Of a stretch of DNA of 64,000 bases, positions 21,927 through 30,414 are shown in pieces. Under the pieces are notes generated by a model. That model ran no database searches and was not told where the DNA came from. It saw only the letters and a program-made list of their open reading frames with translations. Position 1 is the stretch's first letter; every line of letters begins with the position of its first letter. The translations under genes were made by a program, and so were the position numbers. The stretch comes from Hydrogenophilales bacterium (GTDB lineage Bacteria; Pseudomonadota; Gammaproteobacteria; Burkholderiales; Thiobacillaceae): positions 124,001 through 188,000 of the forward strand of contig JAHFRD010000005.1 of assembly GCA_023258975.1 (NCBI GenBank). Direction: 5' to 3'.

Positions 21927-23192
21927 ATGCCTTCATTTCAAAGCATTTTCCTCGCCGCACTCATTCTCGCCTTTGGCCTGAAACTGTGGCTGCTGCTGCG
22001 CCAGATGCGCCATGTCTGGCAACACCGCGCGCGGCCACCGGCGGTATTCGCCGCCCGCATCACGGTCGAGGAACACCACAAGGCGGCCGATTACACCCTG
22101 GCCAAATCCCGCCTGGGATTGCCGCATCTGGCCGTGGAGGCCGGCCTGCTGCTGGCCTTCACCCTGGGCGGCGGCCTGCAATGGCTCAACGATCTGCTGC
22201 TCCCCCACCTCACGCCGCTGTTCGCCGGCACCGCGCTGCTGCTCGGACTGTTCCTGATCGGCGCCCTGGTGGAACTGCCGCTCAATCTCTATCACCAGTT
22301 CGGCATCGAGGCGCGCTTCGGTTTCAACCGGCAGACCCTCGGCGGCTTTGCCGGCGACCTCGCCAAGCAGGCATTGCTCGGCCTCGTGATCGGCGGCCCG
22401 TTGATCCTGCTGGTGCTCTGGCTGATGGGCATCATGGGCGATTCCTGGTGGATTTGGGTGTGGGGCGTGTGGATGGGCTTCAACCTGCTGGTGCTGTTGC
22501 TCTACCCCACCGTGATCGCGCCGCTGTTCAACAAGTTCACGCCGCTGGCGGACGCATCGCTGAAAGCCCGCATCGAAGCCCTGTTGCGACGCGCCGGCTT
22601 CACCAGCAGCGGCGTCTTCGTGATGGACGGTTCGCGCCGTTCCAGCCACGGCAACGCCTATTTCACCGGCCTGGGCAAGAACAAGCGCATCGTCTTCTTC
22701 GACACCCTGCTCGACCAACTGACTCCGGAACAGATCGAGGCCGTGCTGGCGCATGAGCTCGGGCATTTCAAGCACCGCCACATCATCAAGCGCATCACCC
22801 TGATGTTCGCGCTCTCGCTGGGGATGCTGGCGATTTTGGCTTGGCTGAAACAGGCACCCTGGTTCCATGCCGGCCTCGGAATCGTCTCGCCCACGGACGC
22901 CACCACGCTCGCCCTGTTCTTCCTCGCCCTGCCGGTGTTCCTGTTTCCGCTGACGCCGTTGATGAGCCTGTATTCGCGCAAACACGAATTCGAGGCCGAC
23001 GCTTTCGCCGCCAGGCACAGCGAACCCGAACACCTGATTACCGCATTGGTTCGCCTGTACCGCGACAACGCCGCCACCCTGACGCCGGATCCGGTCTACT
23101 CGCTGTTTTACGACAGCCATCCGAAGGCGGTCGAACGCATCGCCAAACTTGAGTATTATGGTCAGGTATCAACCACGCCCCAACGGGCATAA
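21927..23192 (+). CDS. Ste24-type M48 zinc metalloprotease
   Basis: 421 residues with several membrane helices, the zinc site HELGH (in [13 protein letters not shown]) and a downstream EFEADAFAA glutamate motif that supplies the third ligand. This is the CAAX protease/Ste24 branch of M48, larger than HtpX. In bacteria it probably takes part in membrane protein quality control, since prenylated substrates are not expected. ATG 21927 follows 76 bp of shared divergent spacer with orn. The cytochrome gene follows after 10 bp. Confidence 0.88.
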   Translation: MPSFQSIFLAALILAFGLKLWLLLRQMRHVWQHRARPPAVFAARITVEEHHKAADYTLAKSRLGLPHLAVEAGLLLAFTLGGGLQWLNDLLLPHLTPLFAGTALLLGLFLIGALVELPLNLYHQFGIEARFGFNRQTLGGFAGDLAKQALLGLVIGGPLILLVLWLMGIMGDSWWIWVWGVWMGFNLLVLLLYPTVIAPLFNKFTPLADASLKARIEALLRRAGFTSSGVFVMDGSRRSSHGNAYFTGLGKNKRIVFFDTLLDQLTPEQIEAVLAHELGHFKHRHIIKRITLMFALSLGMLAILAWLKQAPWFHAGLGIVSPTDATTLALFFLALPVFLFPLTPLMSLYSRKHEFEADAFAARHSEPEHLITALVRLYRDNAATLTPDPVYSLFYDSHPKAVERIAKLEYYGQVSTTPQRA

Positions 23193-23202
23193 GAGGAAAC
23201 CC

Positions 23203-23517
23203 ATGAGGAACCCCATGAAAAACCTGATCGCCGTTCTCGCCCTGTTCAGCGCCTCCGCCTTTGCCGCCCCCTTCGACAAGGGCGACGCCAAGGCGGGCAA
23301 GGTCACCCATGACAAACAGTGCGCCGGCTGCCATGCCGCCCGCTTCAACGGTGACGCCGGCAAGATCTATACCCGCGCCGATCACCGCGTCAAATCTCCC
23401 GCCAGCCTGGCCCAGATGATCACCACCTGCAACGCCAACCTCGGCAACAACCTGTTCCCGGAAGACGAGTTGAACCTCGGCGCGCACCTGAACGGCGCGT
23501 TCTACAAGTTCAAATAA
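23203..23517 (+). CDS. Small monohaem cytochrome c, periplasmic
   Basis: 104 residues from ATG 23203 (GAGGAAA site upstream); an ATG at 23215 is also possible. A signal peptide ends near AFAAP. The single haem site is CAGCH, and a likely distal methionine lies in LAQMITTC. It is similar in size to short class I cytochromes used as soluble electron carriers. It lies between a protease and a pterin dehydratase, which gives no clear redox partner. Confidence 0.85.
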   Translation: MRNPMKNLIAVLALFSASAFAAPFDKGDAKAGKVTHDKQCAGCHAARFNGDAGKIYTRADHRVKSPASLAQMITTCNANLGNNLFPEDELNLGAHLNGAFYKFK

Positions 23518-23526
23518 GGCGGCGCC

Positions 23527-23871
23527 ATGACCGAATCCGTCTGCGATCTTTCCAAAGGCCAATGCAAGCCTTGTGAGGGCGGCGTCGCCCCCCTCAACCC
23601 GAATGAAGTCACCGCCCTCCTGCCCAGGCTCGCCGCTGGCTGGGGGGTGGCGGACGGCGGGTTGCGGCGCGATTTCAAGTTTGCCGACCATTACATCACC
23701 ATGACCTTCGTCAACGCCGTGGCCTGGGTCTCGCATCAGCAAGGCCACCATCCCGACCTGAGCGTGGGCTACGACACCTGCCGCGTGCAGTACATCACCC
23801 ACGCCATCGGCGGGCTCTCCGAATCCGACTTCATCTGCGCCGCCAAGATCGACGCGCTGTTCGCGCTTTGA
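23527..23871 (+). CDS. phhB: Pterin-4a-carbinolamine dehydratase
   Basis: 114 residues. The family signature WVSHQQGHHPDLSVGYDTC carries the histidines that dehydrate 4a-hydroxytetrahydrobiopterin. A Cys-rich N-terminal extension (CDLSKGQCKPCEGG) is common in proteobacterial members. No phenylalanine hydroxylase gene is near, and such orphan copies may serve pterin or molybdopterin metabolism. Its stop overlaps the TTG start of rsgA. Confidence 0.9.
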   Translation: MTESVCDLSKGQCKPCEGGVAPLNPNEVTALLPRLAAGWGVADGGLRRDFKFADHYITMTFVNAVAWVSHQQGHHPDLSVGYDTCRVQYITHAIGGLSESDFICAAKIDALFAL

Positions 23872-24728
23872 CGCCAGGTCGGGTCGTCGCCGTCCACGGA
23901 CATCACTTTCTGGTGGATGGCGGCGAGGGCGTGGTGGAATGCGTCACCCGCGGCAAGAAAGGCGGCGTGGCCTGCGGCGATCAAGTGAAATTCGCGTTCA
24001 CGAGCGCCGGCAAGGGGGTCATCGAAGCCATCGAGCCACGCCGCAACCTGCTCTACCGCTCCGATGAATTCCGCAGCAAGCTGCTCGCCGCCAATGTGGA
24101 TCAGGCCGCCATCGTCGTCGCGGCGGTGCCGGCATTCCATGAGGAATTGTTGATTCGCTGCCTGGTGGCCTGCGAGGTGGCGGACATTCCCGCGCTGATC
24201 GTCCTGAACAAGGCCGACCTGCCGGAAACCGAAGCGCTGGCGCGCGCGCTGGCGCCCTACTCCGGTCTCGGCTACACGCTGTTGCGGGTCTCGGCGCGGG
24301 AAAATGTGGCCGCGCTGGAACAGCATCTGGCGGGGCATACCACGGTGTTTGTCGGCGCCTCCGGCGTCGGCAAGAGCACGCTGCTCAACCGCCTGGTGCC
24401 GGATGCCAATGCCAGCACCGGCGAAATCTCGCTGGCCCTGGATGCCGGCAAGCACACCACCACCCATGCGCGCCTGTTTCGCTTACCTGGCGACGACGGC
24501 GCCTTGATCGACTCCCCCGGCATGCAGGAATTCGGCCTCAAGCATCTCGACCTGAACAGCCTCATGGCGTCCTTCCCGGAGATCCGCGAGCGCCGCGGCC
24601 AATGCCGCTTCCACAACTGCCGCCATCTCAAGGAACCCGGCTGCGCGGTGCTGGAAGCGGCGAAGGAAGGCGCCATCCAGCCCAGCCGGCTGAAGGTCTA
24701 TCACTGGCTCCTGGCCGGGCTCAAATAA
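23868..24728 (+). CDS. rsgA: Ribosome small-subunit biogenesis GTPase RsgA
   Basis: 286 residues with the circularly permuted GTPase order: NKADLP (G4) and a G5-like segment come before GASGVGKSTL (G1) and DSPGMQEFG (G3). An N-terminal OB-fold and a C-terminal zinc knuckle (CRFHNCRHLKEPGC) complete the family. It assists late 30S maturation. It starts at TTG 23868, overlapping the phhB stop by 4 bp, which supports coupling. It converges with the next gene and overlaps it by 8 bp. Confidence 0.95.
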   Translation: MTPGRVVAVHGHHFLVDGGEGVVECVTRGKKGGVACGDQVKFAFTSAGKGVIEAIEPRRNLLYRSDEFRSKLLAANVDQAAIVVAAVPAFHEELLIRCLVACEVADIPALIVLNKADLPETEALARALAPYSGLGYTLLRVSARENVAALEQHLAGHTTVFVGASGVGKSTLLNRLVPDANASTGEISLALDAGKHTTTHARLFRLPGDDGALIDSPGMQEFGLKHLDLNSLMASFPEIRERRGQCRFHNCRHLKEPGCAVLEAAKEGAIQPSRLKVYHWLLAGLK

Positions 24729-25347
24729 CCACGGCGGCCTTCACCACGGCCGGATCGTCCGCATGCTCCAGCAGAATCCGTTGCACCCGTTCCTGCCACA
24801 GGCGCGCGAATTCAGCGCGTTCTCCGGCATCGGCCTGGCCACTCACGACTCGCGGCATCAATACCCCCATTTCGGGAACGGGCGGCACGAGTTCGGGGTG
24901 GTATTCGAGTAACACGGCGGCGCCGGTATCGAGCCGGGTGAGGCGCGCTTCGGCGGGCATTGCCACCCCCGGTATTTCCACGCCATAGCGCAGCAGGCCG
25001 CGGCGCCCGAAGCGGGCGCCCAGACCCTTGAATCCGCCCTCCTCCGCCGCGCCGGTAATCAGGCCCAGCACCGCGCCGACCACGCCGGTGGTGCCGGCAT
25101 CCCGCGCGGCGCGCAGTTCCACGCGAATCTGGCCGCGTTCCGGCGGGGCATCCGGATAGAGCGCCGCCAGGCCACGTCGCGCCATCAGCCAGGCGCCGGC
25201 CACGGTGGGACAGGAATGTCCGGCCAGACGCACGGCATCCTCATAGCGGTATTCGATGTTTCCCCCAACTGCGGCACCCAGCACTTCGGCCAGGCCATCG
25301 TGCAGGGTCAATGGGGAAATCCGGGAAAAGAAATTGGGAAAGGACAT
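24721..25347 (-). CDS. FmdE-like protein of unknown role
   Basis: 208 residues from ATG 25347 with AGGAGA upstream. The first half reads like FmdE-type domains: LHDGLAEVLG, then AGHSCPTVAGAWLMARRGLAALYP, where the His-Ser-Cys-Pro pattern could bind a metal or cofactor, and a GTTGVVGAVLGLITGA glycine-rich stretch. FmdE domains were named from formylmethanofuran dehydrogenase operons, but most occur in non-methanogens with unknown tasks. It is the last gene of the ubiU-ubiV-ubiT operon, 67 bp after ubiT with a REP element between. The family call is moderate. Confidence 0.6.
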   Translation of the reverse strand: MSFPNFFSRISPLTLHDGLAEVLGAAVGGNIEYRYEDAVRLAGHSCPTVAGAWLMARRGLAALYPDAPPERGQIRVELRAARDAGTTGVVGAVLGLITGAAEEGGFKGLGARFGRRGLLRYGVEIPGVAMPAEARLTRLDTGAAVLLEYHPELVPPVPEMGVLMPRVVSGQADAGERAEFARLWQERVQRILLEHADDPAVVKAAVVI

Positions 25348-25359
25348 GGGGGTCTCCTG

Positions 25360-25413
25360 GTGCGCCGGCTTGCGGCCGGCGTTGGAAAACAGCCGGCCGC
25401 AAGCCGGCGCTAC
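25360..25413. repeat. REP-like palindrome, TGTAGCGCCGGC type
   Basis: Arms TGCGCCGGCTTGCGGCCGGC and GCCGGCCGCAAGCCGGCGCT around a TTGGAAAACA centre. It sits between ubiT and the FmdE-like gene inside one operon and ends 1 bp before the ubiT stop codon. Confidence 0.75.
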
Positions 25414-25414
25414 A

Positions 25415-25879
25415 TCAATGCAGAGCCAGTTGGCGCAGTTTCATCACCACGCGGCCCATGCCGACCGGCATGCCGGCGGCGGCCGTTTCCAGTTCCACGG
25501 CATCGAGCATGTTCTTCACCATCAGGCCCAGGTCGGTGTCGCCCTCGATCAACAGGCGGCGGTTGAAAAACAGGGTGTCCGGGTCTTCCAGGCGCAGTGC
25601 CAGACGGGCGAAATCCTGGGCGGTGGCGGTGAAGGTGACATCGGCCAGGCCATTGCGCAGCGCGCGGAAGCCATTGGCATGCACCGAGAAATACAGATTC
25701 AGGCCGAGGTCGCTGACCTGTACGCGAAAGCGGCGGCCGGCGATGTGCGACCAATCCAGTTCGCGCAACGAGGGCCAGGCCACCAGATTGCCGGCGGCGA
25801 CGAAGGCGCGCGAAGCCGGCCAGGAGGGCAGGGTGGCCACGAGTCGGGCGAGCGGTTTGGGGAAGTTGGGCAGGTTCAT
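25415..25879 (-). CDS. ubiT: SCP2-domain accessory factor of anaerobic ubiquinone synthesis
   Basis: 154 residues with one SCP2-type lipid-binding domain (about 35-140; FRVQVSDLGLNLYFSV, DTLFFNRRLLIEGDTDLGL). In E. coli, UbiT is needed with UbiU and UbiV to make ubiquinone without oxygen and probably handles the hydrophobic intermediates. ATG 25879 has AGGAGA upstream. The position directly after ubiV supports the call. Confidence 0.9.
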   Translation of the reverse strand: MNLPNFPKPLARLVATLPSWPASRAFVAAGNLVAWPSLRELDWSHIAGRRFRVQVSDLGLNLYFSVHANGFRALRNGLADVTFTATAQDFARLALRLEDPDTLFFNRRLLIEGDTDLGLMVKNMLDAVELETAAAGMPVGMGRVVMKLRQLALH

Positions 25880-25890
25880 GAGGGTCTCCT

Positions 25891-25948
25891 GTAGCGCCGG
25901 CGTCTCTCCGGCAACTCGGGGGGGGCCGGCGAGACGCCGGCGTTACGT
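25891..25948. repeat. REP-like palindrome overlapping the end of ubiV
   Basis: Arms GTAGCGCCGGCGTCTCTCCG and CCGGCGAGACGCCGGCGTTA. The TTA at 25943-25945 is the ubiV stop codon, so the last arm supplies the end of that gene. It lies between ubiV and ubiT. Confidence 0.75.
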
Positions 25949-26929
25949 TGGGCGGTAAGCCATCCCCGCCTCGCCCAGCCAGTAGCCGTCGCAAGGTTGG
26001 CCGGGCATGAGTTTGTCGAGTTTTTCCGGCGCGGCGGCGGCGGCGATGTCGCCGTTCAACAGGGCGCGGAAGACTTCCACCACCCGTCCCATGCGCGTCG
26101 ATTGCGGCGACAGGCGCAGGATGTCGACCCCAGCCGCGCGTAGTTCGTCGAGCCGGTGCGCCAGGCTCATGACCTTGGCGGACTGGGTCTGGATGCCGTT
26201 GATGGTCAGGAAATCCTCGCTCTCGCGGGTGCGCATGGTCAACCCGTCCGGATGGTCGAGACAGCGGAACTGGCAATCGTCTTTCTGCAGGTTGTAGTGG
26301 CGCGCGGTGAAACAGCGCGCGGAGAAGGCCAGGGGAAGGCGACCGTAAGCGAATAGTTCGGTTTCCATGCCTTCCGGGACGGCCATCGCGGCGAGCATCT
26401 CGCGCGGCATTTCCACCGAGGGCACCCAGCGTTTCGCCCCCAGTTCACCGAGCAGGGCCAGGGTATCCGGGTTGTAGGCATTGAGCGTCGGCCCGGCCAC
26501 GAAGGGCGCGCCCTGCTCCGCCAGCAGGCGCACCGCGCCCCATTCGTTGGCCTCGACCAGGAAGCGGCCATCGGCGACCTGCTTGCGCAATGCCTTGAGG
26601 TCGGATTCCGATTCGATCAGGGTCTGCGTCGAGAGCACCACTTCCTTGCCGGCGGCGGTGAGTTTCTCCGCCAGTTCCAGCCAGTCCGGCAGGCGCAGCA
26701 GGCGGCGGCGCGAACAGACGGTCTCCCCGAGGTAGATGCTATCGACCGGCCAGGTGGCGGCGGCCTCATAGAAAGCCAGGGTGTCTTCGCGCGACCAGTA
26801 ATACAGAAGCGGGCCGAGCGAGAGACGTGTAGCGCCGGCTTTATGGCCCGAAGGGCCGGTATCCTTCAGGGCCAGCCGGCTTTTTTCGGTGTTGGCCGGC
26901 TGGGACGCTGGCGCTGAGGGTGCGTTCAT
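25943..26929 (-). CDS. ubiV: Oxygen-independent ubiquinone hydroxylation protein UbiV, with extended N-terminus
   Basis: 328 residues, about 35 longer than E. coli UbiV. The U32-family core begins at TRLSLGPLLYYW (about residue 34) and holds the four expected Fe-S cysteines: GETVCSRR, SARCFTARH and DDCQFRC. With UbiU it forms the [4Fe-4S] complex for hydroxylations without O2. The start at 26929 overlaps the ubiU stop by 4 bp (ATGA); no start codon exists closer to the core. The extra N-terminus (about residues 1-33) is encoded by a REP-like palindrome, and the stop lies in another. Confidence 0.92.
   Translation of the reverse strand: MNAPSAPASQPANTEKSRLALKDTGPSGHKAGATRLSLGPLLYYWSREDTLAFYEAAATWPVDSIYLGETVCSRRRLLRLPDWLELAEKLTAAGKEVVLSTQTLIESESDLKALRKQVADGRFLVEANEWGAVRLLAEQGAPFVAGPTLNAYNPDTLALLGELGAKRWVPSVEMPREMLAAMAVPEGMETELFAYGRLPLAFSARCFTARHYNLQKDDCQFRCLDHPDGLTMRTRESEDFLTINGIQTQSAKVMSLAHRLDELRAAGVDILRLSPQSTRMGRVVEVFRALLNGDIAAAAAPEKLDKLMPGQPCDGYWLGEAGMAYRPT
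26828..26903. repeat. REP-like compound palindrome inside the ubiV reading frame
   Basis: From 26828 a TGTAGCGCCGGC arm leads into a GGCCC-GAAG-GGCC hairpin and then ATCCTTCAGGGCC; a second 9-bp inverted repeat (CCAGCCGGC at 26872, GCCGGCTGG at 26895) follows. The copy at 45891-45938 matches 38 of 46 positions of 26828-26873 in inverted orientation, with a paired change in the central stem. Here it is translated in frame as UbiV residues about 9-34. Confidence 0.7.
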
Positions 26930-27933
26930 TTCCACGGCCGGTAATACGCCCCGAGGGTGTGCATACTGCCCTCGGAAACCTTGTTGAGTTGGGCCATCCA
27001 GGCCGGGTTGGGCTTGAACGCGGCCTGATCCTTCTTCACCGCGTCGATGGCCGCGCGCCACACCTGGGTGACCTGAGCGACATAAGCGGGGCTGCGCTGG
27101 CGGCCCTCGATCTTGATCGCGGCGATCCCCAGGCGCGCCATCTCCGGCAGCATTTCCATGCTGTTGAGGCTGGTCGGCTCCTCCAGGGCGTAATAGGTCT
27201 CGCCCTGGACATCGAAGCGGCCCTTGCACAGGGTCGGGTAGCCGGCTTTTTCATTGTCGGCGTAACGGTCGATCAATACGCCGTTGAGCCGCGTTTCCAT
27301 GCCCTTGGGCGTCTGTTGCCAACGCACCGCGTGGCCGGGCGAGCAGGCGCCGAAGGTGTTGGGCGAGTCGCCGCAGGCATAGGAGGACAACAGGCAGCGT
27401 CCTTCCACCATCACGCAAAGGCCACCGAATCCGAACAGTTCGATTTCCACATCGGTGTGCTTCACCACGTTCTCCACCTGCGGCAGCGACAACACGCGCG
27501 GCAGGACGGCGCGCTGGATGCCGAAACGTTCCCGGTAGAAGTTCACCGCCTCGTAACTGGTGGCGGAACCCTGCACCGAGAGATGCAGACGCAGATTCGG
27601 GTGGTTTTTCCGCGCATAGGCCATGAGGCCGGGGTCGGCAAGAATGATGGCGTCGATGCCCGAAGTGGCGGCGGTATCCACCGCCTGGTGCCAGCGCGCC
27701 AGGGTGGCCGGTTGCGGATAGGTATTGAGCGCCATGAGCACCTTCACCTTCTTGCCGTGGGCATAGCGGATACCCTCGGCAAGTGACTTTGCGTCGAAGT
27801 TCAGGCCGGAGAAGTTGCGCGCGTTGGTGTTGTCCTTGAGGCCCAGGTAGACGCCGTCGGCGCCGTTGTCGACGGCGGCCTTGAGCGCCGGCAGGCTGCC
27901 GGCCGGGCAGATGAGTTCAAGCAATGCAGGCAT
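26926..27933 (-). CDS. ubiU: Oxygen-independent ubiquinone hydroxylation protein UbiU
   Basis: 335 residues of the U32 family. The start ELICPAGSLPALKAAVDNGADGVYLGL closely follows E. coli UbiU, and the four Fe-S cysteines are present in GGLCVMVEGRC, FGACSPG and PTLCKGR. It pairs with UbiV. ATG 27933 lies inside the end of the radical SAM gene (17-bp overlap), and its stop overlaps ubiV, so the three are translationally linked. Confidence 0.95.
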   Translation of the reverse strand: MPALLELICPAGSLPALKAAVDNGADGVYLGLKDNTNARNFSGLNFDAKSLAEGIRYAHGKKVKVLMALNTYPQPATLARWHQAVDTAATSGIDAIILADPGLMAYARKNHPNLRLHLSVQGSATSYEAVNFYRERFGIQRAVLPRVLSLPQVENVVKHTDVEIELFGFGGLCVMVEGRCLLSSYACGDSPNTFGACSPGHAVRWQQTPKGMETRLNGVLIDRYADNEKAGYPTLCKGRFDVQGETYYALEEPTSLNSMEMLPEMARLGIAAIKIEGRQRSPAYVAQVTQVWRAAIDAVKKDQAAFKPNPAWMAQLNKVSEGSMHTLGAYYRPWK

Positions 27934-28876
27934 TTCCCACCTCTTCCGTAACCTTTTGATAAGGCATGACTTTGCTGCCCTGTCGGGTTCCCCGCCGTTT
28001 CAGTTCGGCGACCACGGCATTCACCACCGGCCACTTCTGGCTGCACCAGGAGGGCGCCAGCAGCAGATTGGCCGGCGCGGTGCCGGTGACGCGGTGATAG
28101 AGCACTTCCCAGGGCGTGCGCTCGATCAGGTCGGCGGCGATCTGGACATAATCATCGACCGGCAACGGCTGGTATTCCCCGCGCCGCCACTGGTTGGCCA
28201 GTTGGGTGCCCTTCACCACATGCAGCGGGTGCAGTTTGAGGCCGTCGGTACCGATGTCCAGCACGATGTCCAGGCTCTCGCGTGAATGCCAACCGTCCTC
28301 GCCGGGCATGCCGACAATCAGGTGCGTGCATACGGGAAGGCCGAGGCGGCGCGCGGCGACCGTGGTCTGGATGTATTCCTTCAGGCCGTGGCCACGGTTC
28401 ACCTTGGCCAGACTTTCGTCGAACGCCGACTGTAGCCCCAGTTCCAGCCATACCTCCATGCCTCTGTCGTGGTACTCCGCAAGGAGGTCGAGCACGGCCG
28501 GAGACACGCAATCCGGGCGCGTGCCCACCGAGATGCCGATCATGCCTTCCACCGCCAGCGCCTCGTCGTACATGGCGCGCAGGCTCCGCACGTCGGCATA
28601 GGTGTTGGTATAGGCCTGGAAATAGGCCAGATATTTGCTGGCGCGGGTGCACCGGGAGATGCCGCGACGGCCGGAATCGAGCTGATCGGTGAGCGGCGCC
28701 GATTGCCTCCCGTTCGGGCTGAACGAGGCGTTGTTGCAAAAGGTGCAACCACCGATGCCTTTCGTGCCATCGCGATTCGGGCAGGTAAAGCCCGCGTCCA
28801 GGGCGATCTTGTGTACGCGCTCACCATGTTTGGCGAGCAGCCATTGACCGAAGGTATGCACGTGATCCGGCAACAT
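27917..28876 (-). CDS. Radical SAM protein of the YhcC (TIGR01212) type
   Basis: 319 residues. The cluster-binding cysteines are in FTCPNRDGTKGIGGCTFC (CX12CX2C spacing, unusual among radical SAM enzymes but typical of this family). Other family blocks: ISVGTRPDCVSP, WLELGLQSAFDESL and KLHPLHVVKGTQLA. The substrate of YhcC is not established. It overlaps ubiU by 17 bp and follows the NnrS-like gene by 8 bp, so it is expressed with the anaerobic ubiquinone genes. Tight coupling suggests, but does not show, a role there. Confidence 0.88.
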   Translation of the reverse strand: MLPDHVHTFGQWLLAKHGERVHKIALDAGFTCPNRDGTKGIGGCTFCNNASFSPNGRQSAPLTDQLDSGRRGISRCTRASKYLAYFQAYTNTYADVRSLRAMYDEALAVEGMIGISVGTRPDCVSPAVLDLLAEYHDRGMEVWLELGLQSAFDESLAKVNRGHGLKEYIQTTVAARRLGLPVCTHLIVGMPGEDGWHSRESLDIVLDIGTDGLKLHPLHVVKGTQLANQWRRGEYQPLPVDDYVQIAADLIERTPWEVLYHRVTGTAPANLLLAPSWCSQKWPVVNAVVAELKRRGTRQGSKVMPYQKVTEEVGNACIA

Positions 28877-28884
28877 TTAAGACA

Positions 28885-29979
28885 TCATTCTCTTGAAAGC
28901 CACAGGGCCAGCACGATGCCGAACCAGACCAGCGCGGTCAAGGCCGGCATGCCGGAACATTTGTAGCCGAACAGGGGAAGGAGCGCCGCCGACAGGAACA
29001 AGATGGCGCGCGCGGCATTCCAGCGGGTCAGGCGCATCCGGGCTTCGTGGTGCCAGGCGACCGGGCGCGTCGGCTCCGTCCAGACCGGCGCCAGTTGCCC
29101 GGCGGCACCGGTGACCAGGGGCATGAGGAAACCCGGCAGGAACAGGGTGAGCGGTGAACCGATCTCCGCCAGCGCGCCGATCAGGGCAATGGCGAAGCCC
29201 AGGGTGGCGGCGAGCAGCACCGGCGCGGCGCCATGCGGGTTCAGCAGTTGCGGCCGATGCAGGCGCCACCACGCCCATAGCATGTTGCCCAGAACCCAAC
29301 CCCAGAGCGCGCCGCCCAACCAGGCCAGGGGCGGCAACCAGGCCTGGCCGATGGCCAGGATCAGGCTGCCGGCCAACGCCCATTTCAGGTCACCGCGCAG
29401 GCGCGAGGCGGCTTGCGGGTCGAATTGATTGGCCGCCGTCGGCATCAGCACCTGCAAGGTGCCCACCGCCGTCAGGCCGATGAAGCCATACAGGTTGATA
29501 TGCAGATGGAACGCGCGCAGCGGCGCATGCCATTCGGGAAACAGGGGAATCAGCATGGCGGCGAGCAGGCCCGGCACCAGGCAGGCCATCGCCGCGACAT
29601 ACCAGTTCAGGCCGGGATGCGGGCGCCCCAGGGTCTGGCGCGCGCGGGCCAGCATCCAGGAGATCATCGCCACCGCCGCGAACAAGGCCAACGCCGCCGC
29701 GACCGGCACCCAGGAAAAATCCAGCGCGCCCGCGAAGACCGCCAGCGCCAGCGCGCCCGCCGCCGTCATCAGCCAGGGCAGGCGCGCCGTCCAGCGGCCG
29801 GGGCCGCGTCCGCGCGTGAGCACCGGCACGAAATGCTGCATCGCGGCGGTAATCAGGGTCATCACCCCCAGCGCCAACACCAGATGCGCCCAGAAAGCCG
29901 GCGCCAGGTTGATCGCCTTGGGCAGCGCCTGCCCGGCGAACAGTGCAACCAGGGTGGCGACCAGGAGCGCGACCAGCAC
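28885..29979 (-). CDS. Polytopic membrane protein, NnrS/haem-copper-like
   Basis: 364 residues, mostly membrane: about 10-11 hydrophobic helices. Two histidine-bearing helices, FWAHLVLALGVMTLITAAMQH and FHLHINLYGFIGLTAVG, recall haem or copper ligation in NnrS and haem-copper oxidase subunit I-like proteins. Such genes often sit with DUF2249 genes in denitrifiers and respond to nitric oxide or low oxygen. The start is GTG 29979, 4 bp after the DUF2249 stop. The exact family is uncertain. Confidence 0.65.
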   Translation of the reverse strand: MLVALLVATLVALFAGQALPKAINLAPAFWAHLVLALGVMTLITAAMQHFVPVLTRGRGPGRWTARLPWLMTAAGALALAVFAGALDFSWVPVAAALALFAAVAMISWMLARARQTLGRPHPGLNWYVAAMACLVPGLLAAMLIPLFPEWHAPLRAFHLHINLYGFIGLTAVGTLQVLMPTAANQFDPQAASRLRGDLKWALAGSLILAIGQAWLPPLAWLGGALWGWVLGNMLWAWWRLHRPQLLNPHGAAPVLLAATLGFAIALIGALAEIGSPLTLFLPGFLMPLVTGAAGQLAPVWTEPTRPVAWHHEARMRLTRWNAARAILFLSAALLPLFGYKCSGMPALTALVWFGIVLALWLSRE

Positions 29980-29983
29980 CGAC

Positions 29984-30259
29984 TCAGGCGGCCTTGACGA
30001 TGAAGTCGATCATCACGCCCTGCGGGCCTTGATCCAGATAATTGATCTCGACGCGGTCGCCATAGCGGGCCTGCATCTGCTGCAACAGGGGAATGGGGTT
30101 GTGGTCGTTGACGAAACGCATGCGCTCGCCGGGATTGAGCGCATCCAGCGCGCCGAAAATGGCGGCGTGGCGGAAACGCTTGGCGATGCCACGCGCGTCG
30201 AAGGGATAGATGGCATCGGACCGGGTGTGGTCGTGAACGGGGATATGAATTTCAGACAT
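29984..30259 (-). CDS. DUF2249 small protein
   Basis: 91 residues from ATG 30259 (GAGGTG upstream). IYPFDARGIAKRFRHAAIF, LNPGERMRFVNDHNPIPLL and YLDQGPQGVMIDF match DUF2249, a TusA/SirA-like small fold common in clusters for nitrogen-oxide and low-oxygen metabolism. Its molecular role is not known. It is the first gene of the operon that runs to the FmdE-like gene. Confidence 0.85.
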   Translation of the reverse strand: MSEIHIPVHDHTRSDAIYPFDARGIAKRFRHAAIFGALDALNPGERMRFVNDHNPIPLLQQMQARYGDRVEINYLDQGPQGVMIDFIVKAA

Positions 30260-30284
30260 GGTGCACCTCGAAATGAATGGGGAG

Positions 30285-30329
30285 TGCATAGTCGGGCCAG
30301 ACACGAATCCCGGCCTTGATGGATGTCAT
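30285..30329 (-). promoter_or_regulatory. Candidate FNR-type site and -10 for the anaerobic operon
   Basis: On the minus strand, ATGAC-ATCC-ATCAA (30316-30329) matches the FNR consensus TTGAT-N4-ATCAA in 8 of 10 half-site positions, with a perfect downstream half. A TATGCA -10-like box lies at 30285-30290. The spacing puts the site near -44 from a start at about 30278, close to a class II activator position. This is a visual match only. Confidence 0.4.
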
Positions 30330-30414
30330 GAGACGCCCCTAGGGCAATTGGGGTCAAGCCGGGCGGATCGCGAGCCCGCGCCGGTTTGCCGATACACTCG
30401 CCGGCGGATTACAC

